DNA of 64,000 nt, taken from the NCBI GenBank assembly GCA_003049465.1, contig PYSS01000118.1, forward strand, positions 1-64,000. Direction: 5' to 3'. How positions within the stretch are numbered: the first letter of the stretch is position 1; each line of letters opens with the position of its first letter. Both the position numbers and the translations under genes were made by a program. Below, piece after piece: positions 47,405 through 57,457 of this stretch. The notes under the pieces are model-generated. The model ran no database searches, was not told where the DNA came from, and was given only the letters and a program-made list of their open reading frames with translations. Source of the DNA: Magnaporthiopsis rhizophila. Taxonomy: Eukaryota > Ascomycota > Sordariomycetes > Magnaporthales > Magnaporthaceae.

Positions 47405-49116
47405 ATGGCCGGAGGCTCTCCTCCCCCGCCGGGGCACACGGATTCCGTCAATTCACACGACGACGAGTCGAAACAGGACAAGAAGAAGAGCAAGAGGCCT
47501 GCCAGTAAGCTGCCTCCTGCGCGTTGGGATTCTGGGTGATTGATGGATGCGCCAGATCGCGGGATGTTACTGACAAATCTCCCTCACACCGCGTAGACAC
47601 GGCTTTTCGGCAACAGCGGTTGAAGGCATGGCAGTATGTTTGTCCATCACTCCGCCCTCCCCTATGAATTCGCGACGCTGGCTCAATGGATAGCACTCTA
47701 ATTATGCGGCAGACCAATTCTTACCCCGAAGACGGTGTTGCCGCTCTTCTTTGCAATCGGCATCATCTTCGCCCCAATTGGCGGCGCCCTCTTCTACGCG
47801 AGCACAACTGTAGGTCTCGGGATTCTCGTCGGATGCGCCAGCCGTTTCGGGCGGTCGCTGATATTGACGTTCCCTCTATGCTCAAGGTCCAAATGATCTC
47901 GCTCGACTATACATACTGCGCCAGAGATGCGCCTCTCAGCAACGAGCGGTCAGGGGTCCGTGACATGCCCATCAGCCTTATCAAGACACAGTTCCGCTCC
48001 ACGAGCCCCATCAACCCCAAGTGGCGCAAGACGGAGCGCAACGTGACCTTTGACGGCCAGGCTGTTCCGACGACGACGTGCCACCTCGAGTTCGACATCC
48101 CTGAGCCCATGGGCCCGTCGGTGCTCATGTACTACACCCTCACCAACTTCTACCAGAACCACCGTCGCTACGTCAACAGCTTCAACGATAAGCAACTCAA
48201 GGGGCAAAAGATGGATCTTGCTGCCATCAAGTCGTCCACCTGCGCCCCTCTTGATGTCATCGACGGCAAGCCCATCTATCCTTGCGGCCTGATCGCCAAC
48301 TCCATGTTCAACGACACCATCGGAGAGCCCGTGCTGATCAAGGTGCCCCATTCGGCCAATGACAACCGCACCTTCTTCATGACGGATAGCAACGAGATCG
48401 CCTGGCCGTCGGACGCTGACCTGTACGGCGACTTTCCCAAGGATATGAAGTACGACGAGGTTGTCCCGCCCCCAAACTGGAAGCTGCGGTATCCCAATGG
48501 GTACACCGATACGCGCAAGCCCCCGAACCTACACACTTGGCAGGCCTTCCAGGTGTGGATGAGGACGGCGGGTCTGCCCAACTTCAGCAAGCTGTATCGT
48601 CGTAATGACACCGAAGTGTTGGTTAATGGGACCTACACCGTTGCAATCGACCACTGTAGGTTTCTTTCATCTTTTGCTGCTGGCCGTAGCCACACCACCC
48701 CGTGTAATCTTCCGCATGCGGATGATAGCTGACCCTGAATTCTTAGACTGGCCTGCGGACAAGTTCCGAGGATCAAAAAGCCTCCTCCTCACCACTAAAA
48801 CCGTGATTGGTGGCAGGAACCCGTTCCTGGGTATTGCCTACATCGTTGTTGGTGGTATTTGCATCATCCTGGGTGTTATCTTCACCGCCAGTCACCTGAT
48901 TAAGCCAAGGTATGTCGCAGCCTCTGTAGCCGTTCGCGGTTGCCTGGCTATCCTTACGTTGCTGTTGTACTAAGCAGGATGTCCCGCAGGAAACTTGGTG
49001 ACCACACCTATCTCTCATGGAACAACGCCCCAGCTGGCAAAAAGGGGGCTGCTGGGGCGCCGCCTAGCACGGCGGTGTCGTCCGGGCGCGACTATGGCGG
49101 AAGGGGTGAGGCATAG
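47405..49116 (+). CDS. CDC50/LEM3 family P4-ATPase (lipid flippase) subunit
   Basis: Six exons, 47405-47504, 47597-47633, 47713-47809, 47887-48655, 48747-48909 and 48990-49116, give 430 aa. All phases fit and the joined sequence reads NTAFRQQRLKAWQPILTPKT, the conserved cytosolic start of the family. TM1 lies at about 50-78 (VLPLFFAIGIIFAPIGG), and a large exoplasmic domain follows with family motifs (CAPLDVIDGKPIYPCGLIANSMFNDT, IAWPSD, MRTAGLPNFSKLY), several N-glycosylation sites and paired Cys. TM2 is at about 363-385 (IAYIVVGGICIILGVIF), with a C-terminal tail KLGDHTYLSWN. CDC50 proteins are chaperone/beta subunits of P4-ATPases that flip phospholipids inward. The frame stays open after the TAG stop; see findings. 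Confidence 0.92.
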
Positions 49117-51085
49117 AATGCTGGAGAAGGCCCTTCGTCATGGTTGTCATCACCGTTTCCCTCCCCGTCGCACTCATGTCTCGCCAGGTCCAAGCGATTA
49201 GCCGCCAGGGGCACGCGCAACCGGCAACATCAACCTGCCACGCCCGCAGGCGCCACCCGTCACTTGCCAGTCTCGTCCTCTGCGATCTCTCGGCCCGCTC
49301 TCACTCCTTGCACGCCACCTAGGTCTCGCGTGGTCAGCGCATCGGACGATGCGACAACACTGGTAAACAGCGTCAACAGCCTCGCCAGCATTCAAAACAG
49401 CAGCACATGTCGCACTCTGTCCGATGTCAACGGTGGCACTGGCGCCCGCAGCAGCCGCCACCACCGGCTCGCCAGCGGAAGCATCATCAGCCACAGCACA
49501 ATGCTTCCGGGGCCCACTCCAGGCACCCCTAGCGTTCAAGAGTCGCAGCCCGACTCGCCTGCCGGAGACGAATGGCGTTTAATAGCGCCGCACCGAAGTA
49601 GGGCGTGAATCCAGCCCCGCAAGGGTTGTCGACCAAGACTGATGACTCTGTTCCTTACCTACCCTTAAGATCTCAACGTGCTTTTCCTCATCATTATTTG
49701 TCTTGCCGGGTTTTGGTTGTGTATATTTTATTTCTAGACCTTGGTCGGCCGACGGTGGTCAAGGGGTGGCGATGGAAAGGTGTGCCGGAGATACTAACTA
49801 AAAGAACGAAAACACGAAGAAAGGAAAAACCGAAAACCAAAAAAAAAAAAAAAAAAAAAAAAAAGAAATACCAGCCGCTTCAAATTTTGGAAAGAAGACA
49901 GCAACGAGAATTGGCGTCCGGGACTTTTGCTTTTGTTTCCTATGTTTGTTGTTGATCGGTGAGGGAGGGGTCTGGCTCCAGTGGCTGTTTTGTTTTTCAT
50001 CTGATTTGTATGAGTACCATCATGCCGCTCAGTATTCCCATTATTTTTTTTCCATGTGCCTCCTCTTTCATCAGACTGTGCTCTCAAGTGCCCAATTCTC
50101 CCCGCAAAGCTGGGCCTGATGTACCGCGGCATTGCGGCACCTGCCAGACTGGGCGGTCAAGCAGACTTCTTCCGGGGTTTCTTGTATAACCCGAGGTTGG
50201 CTGCAGCTGACTGCCCGTGACCGGGTCTCATATATAATGGCTAAATTGGATCACATCCCGTTTTTCTTCCCTTGTCCTCCCACCCCTTCCTTGCCCACAC
50301 TGCTCTCGTGCGGATCGGCAGTCGAAAGCCCAGAGGCATTGACGAGCGGCCGAGCCACCCACCTGCCTTCCACCAACCGGAGCTCAATGAAGTCCCCTTC
50401 CGCGGGTACTGAAGTTGTAAGCATAAAACATGATCGGTAGACGGATCGGTCGCTTGCCAGCCCAACCTATGTTCCCCAACCATCCATCAATGGTTCGGGC
50501 AAATACGCCCGGCACTGTATTTGATTATATTGGGGGCCCCCTTGCTGCCCTCCGTTCCGTTCATTGCTCAAATTGTGTACCCTGTCATGTATGCACAGTG
50601 GTGGCTTACCTCGCTTTCCGCAAGTCCACGACCAAGGTCGGCGTCGCTCCGTTAAGGGGTGGTTCTCGCATTCCCGCCCACGGCATGACTGGACAGGGGC
50701 GTGCCCGGCGTGATGTTGTTCGGCAAGTTGTGTGTGTGGATGTGGGTGTGTCTGCCAAGCTGCTGCCACCAATCTCTTAAATGCAGCCGAGGATACCGGC
50801 ACCGTGGCGATGCGGTCGACCTGCCGCCGTGCTCACGGGAAGGGAAGACATGCTTCCGAACGGCAGAGAGGGGCTATGGTTCTGCTATGCCGGATCTCGG
50901 ACCCTTCTCTCTGAACATTCCTCTTCTATAAAGTAGTGCTTTCTGTCCCCGTGATATCTTTCCGTCTGTCTGCAGAGGGGACCCGTCAACAGCAGCAAGG
51001 AACCCCCGTTCTCAGCACCAACAGCCAAAGAATCCGTTCACGACCTCGCCCCCTGAAAGATCCTCGCACCCTTGCATCCCTGATC
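49117..51085. other. CDC50 3' flank and AA9 promoter
   Basis: The first 490 bases are an open frame in register with CDC50, which is coding-like in composition. The rest is AT-richer with an A run at 49839-49864. The last part (about 50900-51085) has a TATAAA-like element at 50928-50933 and CT-rich leader sequence before the LPMO start. Confidence 0.55.
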
Positions 51086-51473
51086 ATGAAGCTCTCCCTC
51101 GCCGCCGCCATCGTCGCGGCCAGCGCGCCTCTCGCGCGGGGCCACGCCATCTTCCAGAAGCTGTCGGTCAACGGCAAGGACCAGGGCCAGCTGAACGGGA
51201 TCCGGGCGCCCAACAACAACAACCCGGTCTCGGACGTCAACAGCAACAGCCTGACGTGCGGGACGCCGGGCACGACGTCCAGTAAGGTGATCGACGTCGC
51301 GGCCGGCGACAAGCTCGGCGCCTACTACGGCCACGTCATCGGCGGCGCCCAGGTCCCCAACGACCGCGACCACCCCATCGCCGCGTCGCACAAGGGGCCC
51401 ATCCAGGTGTATCTGGCCAAGGTGGACAATGCCGCGACGGCGAGCACCAACGGGCAGAAGGTATTTTCTTCTT

Positions 51474-51518
<45 letters not shown>

Positions 51519-51977
51519 CTTTCACTGTGGCCTTTGTTTGTTCGAAACAGATAAAGTAGATAATTGGATTAAAGGACTAACCCAAAATCCCCGCCACAGT
51601 GGTTCAAAATCGAGTCCCAAGGCTTCAACTCGCAGACCAAGAAATGGGCCGTCGACACGCTCATCGCGAACCAGGGCTGGTTCTACTTCAACCTCCCCAC
51701 CTGCCTCGCCCCCGGCCAGTACCTGATGCGCGTCGAGCTGCTGGCGCTGCACAGCGCCAACCGGCCGAACCAGTACCAGTTCTACAGCTCGTGCGCGCAG
51801 ATCCGCGTTTCCGGGTCCGGCACCCTGTCGCCGGCCCAGACGGTCAAGTTCCCGGGGGCGTATACGAGCAACGACCGCGGCATACTGGTCAATATCTACG
51901 GCGCCGGTGGCGCCACCGACATGTCCGGGTCGGGAGGCGTTTATTACCCGCCTGGGCCGGCGGTTGTGAAGTGCTAG
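51086..51977 (+). CDS. AA9 lytic polysaccharide monooxygenase, secreted
   Basis: Two exons, 51086-51460 and 51600-51977, joining in phase 0, give 250 aa. A signal peptide of 19 residues ends ARG, leaving His20 as the mature N-terminus (HAIFQ). The copper-binding histidine brace is His20 plus His102 (in ASHKGP). The conserved second-shell His176 (LALHSA), Gln185 and axial Tyr187 (QFY) are all present, as expected of AA9 (former GH61). The enzyme cleaves cellulose or related polysaccharides oxidatively outside the cell. There is no carbohydrate-binding module or linker, so it is a single-domain form. The 139-nt intron contains a 43-nt T run. Confidence 0.95.
51476..51518. repeat. 43-nt poly-T run inside the AA9 intron
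   Basis: An uninterrupted T run in intron 51461-51599, close to the donor. Same length as the A run in the isomerase intron. Confidence 0.9.
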
Positions 51978-52471
51978 AGTGCTGTGTGCTGGCTGTTGCT
52001 GTGCTGCCGGTTGGTTGGCCACTTACAGTGAAGAAGCCTTTGTGTATTTCAGGGCTTTCTGCACACAAGGTGGTCAGTCCCTGCACTGCCCTTGTAGGAT
52101 GATACATAAGGGTTAATCAATACATGAAGATTCCTCCATACAGAGATACCTAGGTATCTGCACTGCTTTTTGACCTTGGGGAAATACATAAGGTCTATCA
52201 TAGAACCAGGCACAGGAGGCCCAAAATAAAACGCGCACCTCGATCACCAAAACTAGATTTGCCGTGCACCCGTGGTCACAGCAGCAAAAACACCTCCGAA
52301 TTTCTTTAAACCAAGCAAAGAAAAGGTAAAAACAAAAACGTGAATACCTTATGAGCATTATTACTTGTAAATGAAATTTAAATTGCAATTTTAAATCTGT
52401 GTGTTGAGAAAGTCGCCCCTTTTGGCATGTGCAGGAGGGTCCTTTTCCAAAACTAACCCAAGCTTGATGTG
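51978..52471. other. Convergent intergenic region (AA9 / coiled-coil gene)
   Basis: 494 bp, clearly AT-rich near 52200-52400, holding the 3' ends of two converging genes. No other feature seen. Confidence 0.65.
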
Positions 52472-55400
52472 TCAGATATCAGCTGCCAACGCCCAGCTCA
52501 ACAGGTCACACTTTCGGCAGAGCAGGACACCCCTCTTCTTAAAAGCCTCTTTGTGCTCCTCGCACGCGACAGTGACGTTGTGGGCATGACACCCACAGCC
52601 GTCGCTCTCGGCGTGCTCGGCGCAGGGCAGCCTCCGGAACCGGCAGCCGCACGAGCCCGGCGGAGCCTTCGCGGCCGGCGTGTCCCCGGCCCTCCACGCC
52701 CGCCGCCGCGCCTCGAGCTTCTCGACCCGCCCCTTCCACACGGCGGCGGACCGGAGCACGGCGGCGTCGCTGGCGGGCTTCGGCTTCACTCCTTTTCCAT
52801 CAGATGATTCCTGCGCTTCTTTGGCGTCACCGCCGTCCCCGGCCTCCTCCTTTAGGCCCAGCGCCTCGAACGCCGCCGCCGTCTCGGGCGCGTCGCCGCC
52901 CAGGTAGTCGAGCGCGACCTGCGCGCGCAGCAGCCGGAGCCCCGCGAGCCCCGTGCGCGGCAGGCTCGGAATGATCTTGTAGACCCGTTCGTACTTGCGC
53001 ACCAGGGCTCCCACCTCGGCGATGGGGTCCCAGCTGCTGCCGCTGTGCTGCTGCTGCTGCTGCTGCTGCTGCTCCCAGAGCCGGGCGCGGTACTTGTGGC
53101 CGAAGCGCACCTTGTCGCGCAGCATCTCGCACCACTTGGCCGCCAGCTGGCCCTCGCTTACCGACAGGGCGGCGGCGCCACTTCGCCCGTCGAGAATGTC
53201 GGCGCGCCGCCGCATCACCGCCAGGAAGACCTCGGCGCCCACCGGCTCGACGGTCCACTCTATGTCACGGTACTCTTGCTGGAACGAGCTCACGGGCTCC
53301 GGGGCGGTGACGCGCCCGGCCCGGTGGTTGGCGTCGGCGAGGATTTTGGTCAGCGCGTTGTTGGTGCCCTTGAGCCTGGTGATGCGGCTCCGAAACTCGG
53401 CCGTCACTGCCTCACGCGTCGCGTCTCTAACCTCGTGCAGCATCTCGCCCTCTGTCTGCTGTTGCTCTTGGACGGTGGTGGTGTTGGGCGCGGTTTCGTT
53501 GTCCCGGCGTCCGCTCTGGGTCTCCTCCCCTAGCGGGCCGTGCTTCTTCTCCGTCCGCATCAGGCGCAGCATGGCGGCGTCGAGGGCCTCGCGCGTCTCG
53601 TCGATGTCGCCCTGGCACAGCAGCAGCTCGTCCTGGCAGTCCCTGAGCTCCCTCTCGCGCCCGCCGCACTGCACCGCGAGCTCCCGGCGGTGAATATGGA
53701 GCCGCCGCGTCTCCGCCGCGTACCGTTGCAGCTGCGCCTCGGTCTTGGTTAGGGTGCGCTTGAGCTCGGCGTTGTCGCGCTCGAGCGTGTCGCTGTGGCT
53801 GCGCAGGTCCATGACGTGCCACTGCGCCGTCTTCAGGTTTATGTACGTCTCGTCGCCCGCCCGGTCCAGGGCCTTGTTCATCGCCGCAATTTTCTGGCGG
53901 CTCCGGAGCTTGCATAGCGCGAGTTCGCCCAGCTTCTTGGTGTGGCTCTGCTCGAGGGCCCTGAAGGCGTCGCTGTCGCGAGACATGCCCGCCATCTCTG
54001 CCTCCTGGTCGAGCATCTGCGACGCCAGGTCATCCAGAACCTCGCCCTCCTCGCCGTGCTTGTGTAGCAGAGTCTCGACCTCGTCCATGGCCTGCTGCTG
54101 GATCTCGGCTAGGACCGACAGCCTGCGCTCGTCGCCGCGCAGCTGCCTCTCCATGGCGGCGTCCTTGTCCTCGACGGCGCGGTCGATCTCGTGCTGGAGG
54201 TTCGCCAGCCTCCCGACTACGTCGCGGCCGGCGACGATGAGATCGTGGACTCGGTTGTAGATGATGTCCAGCTTGGTGCGGCCCTCGTCGTCGCCGCTGC
54301 CGCCGTCGGAGGCGGCTCGGCTGTCGTCGTTGTCCCCACTGCTTCCCAGGCCTAGACTCTCTCGGTCAAAAGTTTTCAGGAAATCGTCCTGCGCCTCTCT
54401 GGCCTGAGCGAGGTCCTTTTTCAGAGAACCCACGATTCCCTTTAGCTCTCTGTTCTCGGCCATGACCTCGCTGGCCGAAGGCAGTCCGCTAGGAGCGGAG
54501 GACCATAGGTTGCTGAGCATGCCCCCTTTCTTGTGTGTGTTGAGATCCATCTTGGTCTCCTCGAGCTCGCGCGTGAGACGAACAACTTCCTTGTGCATAT
54601 TCTCGTTCTGGGCCTCGCTCGCCTTCAGCTTTTTGGTAGCCTCGGCTTCCAGCTTTGCCGACTCGAGTGCCTCTTCTCCCAGGTTCTGCATCACCAGGTA
54701 TTCAACCTGCATCTTGACCTCGTCTTTTTGCTTCCGAAGCTCAATCGCGCTGTCCCTGTAGACGTCCCTTTCCTGCTCGAGACTCCTGCATTTCCTTCTC
54801 CATTCTTCCTCCAGGATGCTGAAGTCTGCTGCCCTCTCAATGGCCTCCTTCAGCCTTTCGACTTCAGCAGGGTCTCCCAGGAGGCTGTATTTTGCCTGCT
54901 GAATGGCGAGCTTTTCAGCCTTGATATCGGCAATCTCTCGCTCCAGCAATTCGTTCTTTATCGTCAGCTCTTCTAGCTGGATTTCCTGGCTGCTGGGATC
55001 GTTGCCTGCCAGGCGGTTTGCAAGGTCATCCTCCCGCTCCTCCGACCTCGCCAGCTGCTCTTGAATGTGATCCAGGCGCCGCCGCAGCGAGCCGTTCTCG
55101 CCGAGCTGCTTGGACAGCTCGGCCTTGCACTGCTCGAGCTCGGCTTTGCACTGCTTGAGCTTCTCCTCCGCTGCCTCCTGCGTAAACTTGCGCGCCGCCT
55201 CGGCCTGTCTTGCCGGCGGCTGCGCGCCGAATGGTGCGTTCGGGGGGTCGAGGGGGATGAGGCGATCCACCTTGATGGTGCGGGGACCAGCGATAGGATG
55301 AGGCCCAGGTCTGGACGGCTGTGACTCCGTTGGCAGGTTCGGATTGGTGCCGGATCGAGTAAGCGAGGAAGCAGGTTGTAAGGAGTGGTGACTGCTACCC

Positions 55401-55825
55401 AGACTTGGCTCTGAAGAGTCATCGTCGGAGTCGTAGCCGTTTTCTCTACTATCTGTGTCCGCCAAAGACCGTCGCGGTGCAAAACTAGCCGCAGACGCCT
55501 CGCCTAGGTCTATGGGCTTGCTTATTATGCGCCCGTGAGGGATGTATCGATCGTCGTGGGCCTTTGCGAACCGCGCGATTGAGGGGGTAGCATTGACGTA
55601 TCTATCGTCATTCTCAGATGACGACCCGTATTCCTCGAATCTCACCTTTCTTGGGACGGTTGGGGAGAACTGTATGTCCATGAGGCCAGAATCGCCGGAC
55701 TCATTGCGGGAACTTACAGACTGAGTCTCCTCGCCGTCCTCTGTTGCATAGTCGGCCTCAGTGGTCTGCCTGTACTCATCCTCCATATCCTCCGCAGTGG
55801 GGAGTTGGTGGTGGTCTCCTTTCAT
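52472..55825 (-). CDS. Large coiled-coil protein with Cys-rich C-terminus
   Basis: A single exon. The frame is open from 56005, but I chose the Met at 55825 (start MKGDHHQLPTAEDMEDEY), because the preceding 60 residues are hydrophobic and Ser/Pro-mixed, look untranslated, and a CT-rich leader precedes that ATG. This gives 1117 aa. The first 230 residues are acidic and disordered. From about 240 to 920 there are long heptad coiled-coil stretches. A run of eight Gln lies near residue 925, and the C-terminus has about eight Cys and several His in short spacing (CGC, CGCH, CRKC), which could bind zinc. Coiled-coil scaffolds of this size often sit at the spindle pole body or septal sites, but I do not recognise the family. 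Confidence 0.75.
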   Translation of the reverse strand: MKGDHHQLPTAEDMEDEYRQTTEADYATEDGEETQSVSSRNESGDSGLMDIQFSPTVPRKVRFEEYGSSSENDDRYVNATPSIARFAKAHDDRYIPHGRIISKPIDLGEASAASFAPRRSLADTDSRENGYDSDDDSSEPSLGSSHHSLQPASSLTRSGTNPNLPTESQPSRPGPHPIAGPRTIKVDRLIPLDPPNAPFGAQPPARQAEAARKFTQEAAEEKLKQCKAELEQCKAELSKQLGENGSLRRRLDHIQEQLARSEEREDDLANRLAGNDPSSQEIQLEELTIKNELLEREIADIKAEKLAIQQAKYSLLGDPAEVERLKEAIERAADFSILEEEWRRKCRSLEQERDVYRDSAIELRKQKDEVKMQVEYLVMQNLGEEALESAKLEAEATKKLKASEAQNENMHKEVVRLTRELEETKMDLNTHKKGGMLSNLWSSAPSGLPSASEVMAENRELKGIVGSLKKDLAQAREAQDDFLKTFDRESLGLGSSGDNDDSRAASDGGSGDDEGRTKLDIIYNRVHDLIVAGRDVVGRLANLQHEIDRAVEDKDAAMERQLRGDERRLSVLAEIQQQAMDEVETLLHKHGEEGEVLDDLASQMLDQEAEMAGMSRDSDAFRALEQSHTKKLGELALCKLRSRQKIAAMNKALDRAGDETYINLKTAQWHVMDLRSHSDTLERDNAELKRTLTKTEAQLQRYAAETRRLHIHRRELAVQCGGRERELRDCQDELLLCQGDIDETREALDAAMLRLMRTEKKHGPLGEETQSGRRDNETAPNTTTVQEQQQTEGEMLHEVRDATREAVTAEFRSRITRLKGTNNALTKILADANHRAGRVTAPEPVSSFQQEYRDIEWTVEPVGAEVFLAVMRRRADILDGRSGAAALSVSEGQLAAKWCEMLRDKVRFGHKYRARLWEQQQQQQQQHSGSSWDPIAEVGALVRKYERVYKIIPSLPRTGLAGLRLLRAQVALDYLGGDAPETAAAFEALGLKEEAGDGGDAKEAQESSDGKGVKPKPASDAAVLRSAAVWKGRVEKLEARRRAWRAGDTPAAKAPPGSCGCRFRRLPCAEHAESDGCGCHAHNVTVACEEHKEAFKKRGVLLCRKCDLLSWALAADI
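53048..53071. repeat. CAG/CTG trinucleotide repeat encoding polyGln
   Basis: Eight CTG units on the plus strand, read as CAG on the minus strand, encode eight Gln in the coiled-coil protein. A candidate for length variation between strains. Confidence 0.95.
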
Positions 55826-56592
55826 TGTGAAGATTGTGAAGACGGTGATGACAAGTTGTTTGGGTATGAGAGGATATTCCGGTGCACAATGATGGGACTC
55901 GACACTTGACACAGAGACGAAGAACAGTTGTGGTGATGGAAAGGGGACACGGGGCGTCACAGGATAGATGCCGCCGCCCGGACACTCACTTAAATGCCTG
56001 GCCACAACAAAGGTGCCCTTGAGGTGGTTCGTGTGTTAGGACACAATGCCAACAAAGAGACAAAGATGGCTTGTTCGGGTTTACCTCTTTGGTGGACGCC
56101 ATTACAAAGACGCAGGAGTCGAGCACCTGAGAACACACGCTCGAAGGTCTGGCGACATGGCAATATTGGAACCTGCTGGTTTCTTGTTGTCAGCCTTCGT
56201 TTACTAGGCCTTGCAATCATTGGGGTAATCTACCAATATATACATGGAGAACAGCTCGCAGTCACCGCAACAGCAACAAGGGTACATTACCATCAGTGTT
56301 GCGAAACTACCACCTAACCCAACGCTTCATCAATACTGGCAGCCACTGCAAAGCTATCCTAGTAGCCCATTTGACTGAGCCTACCGCTAGTAAGACGCAT
56401 TTGTCGAACGAATTGTCTTTATTTACTGCCTGTTATTCTTTCGAGATGAACAATCACATCTTTGATACTACATGTACACCGATCATTAAATGAAAGAAAT
56501 GCGACAAAATTTCATGTCTCATTGATTTATTCGACTCAGGGGAGTCGACACAACTCACTTACATTCAGTTTAATCCATACCAACCTCTCGTC
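55826..56592. other. Promoter of the coiled-coil gene and 3' flank of the TPR-like gene
   Basis: A 767-bp gap between two minus-strand genes, AT-rich near 56300-56560. No open frame recognised. Confidence 0.55.
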
Positions 56593-57105
56593 TCACGCAG
56601 AACCGGGACCGTTATGACGGTCGCTGATCGACCGGCCCTTCATCCTGCGCAAGCCAGAACGGGGCGGAACCGACAACTCCGGCGCCTTCCCCTCCTTCAC
56701 CCCAGCGGTCGCCTCCTTGTCGCCATCGCGGTGCCTCATCGCGATCTCCTCAGTCTGGATGATAGTGAGCATCTCGGCCGCGTGCCTCTCGGCCTCGAGG
56801 AGTCCGCCAGCGGCGGCGCGCACGTAGAGCTCATGGGCGCCGCGCCAGTCCCGGGTAGCGCGTAGCGCGTGTGCCTTGTAGAGGCGAGCCCGCGCCTCCA
56901 GGTCCGGCCGCTTGTACCTTTGGGCAAACTGCAGAGCCTCGTCGGCTAGGAGCAATGCCTTCTCGCGGCACTTTTCCGGGTCCGGGTCGCTGGTTGCGAC
57001 GGGGTGCTCGAGGAGGATCTGCACCTGCATCAGCTGGGCATTGTGGGCGTTGGTGAGGGCCTGGGCCCCGGGGGCCCTGATCGATGGTGAAGACTCGGGC
57101 GACAT
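56593..57105 (-). CDS. Small TPR-like protein, 170 aa
   Basis: A single exon of 170 aa. The middle (about residues 20-120) is helical with Ala/Leu/Arg spacing like TPR helices, for example EKCREKALLLADEALQFAQ, LEARARLYKAHALRATRDW and GAHELYVRAAAGGLLEAERHA. The C-terminus is basic and disordered. It starts with MSPESSPS, and no signal peptide or membrane segment is seen. I do not recognise an orthologue, and a function cannot be stated. It follows an uncharacterised gene on the same strand after 352 bp. Confidence 0.7.
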   Translation of the reverse strand: MSPESSPSIRAPGAQALTNAHNAQLMQVQILLEHPVATSDPDPEKCREKALLLADEALQFAQRYKRPDLEARARLYKAHALRATRDWRGAHELYVRAAAGGLLEAERHAAEMLTIIQTEEIAMRHRDGDKEATAGVKEGKAPELSVPPRSGLRRMKGRSISDRHNGPGSA

Positions 57106-57457
57106 CCTTGCTGCGTAGTGCGTTGGGTGTGTATATAGGAGTGGTACTGTGAGATGAGATGTCGTCCGGTGTAGCGATGTGATATGATTGCACTTGAGCT
57201 TGCTGGAGAGGACGTTTAAAGACCTCGTCTATTCCTGTTACCTCGAGCGACCCGGCTGGCGTTTATACAGCACCTTCTGGCGTTCATTCTTGGACTTATA
57301 CAATGCACGTTTTCTTTCAGGCCTGGTCACGGCGCAGTGCAGAACCCCCTGGTTCGCTGGTTGAAAGACCAGGTTTCATTGTTGTCCGGATTATTCCCGA
57401 CCAAGTCAAAGCCGCGGCGGACAGCCGGCCCTTTGTCGTATCGCAAAGAAGAGCTTC
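57106..57457. promoter_or_regulatory. Short promoter gap before the TPR-like gene
   Basis: 352 bp between two minus-strand genes. It should hold the promoter of the TPR-like gene and the 3' end of the upstream orphan gene. No specific motif stood out. Confidence 0.5.

Noticed and set aside
47678..47712. tRNA A-box-like sequence (TGGCTCAATGGATAG)
   Set aside because: No B box or cloverleaf follows, and it lies in a well-defined CDC50 intron.
52995..54761. Several plus-strand open frames across the coiled-coil gene
   Set aside because: They are shadows of a long GC-rich coding frame; Leu/Ser-rich with no domain.
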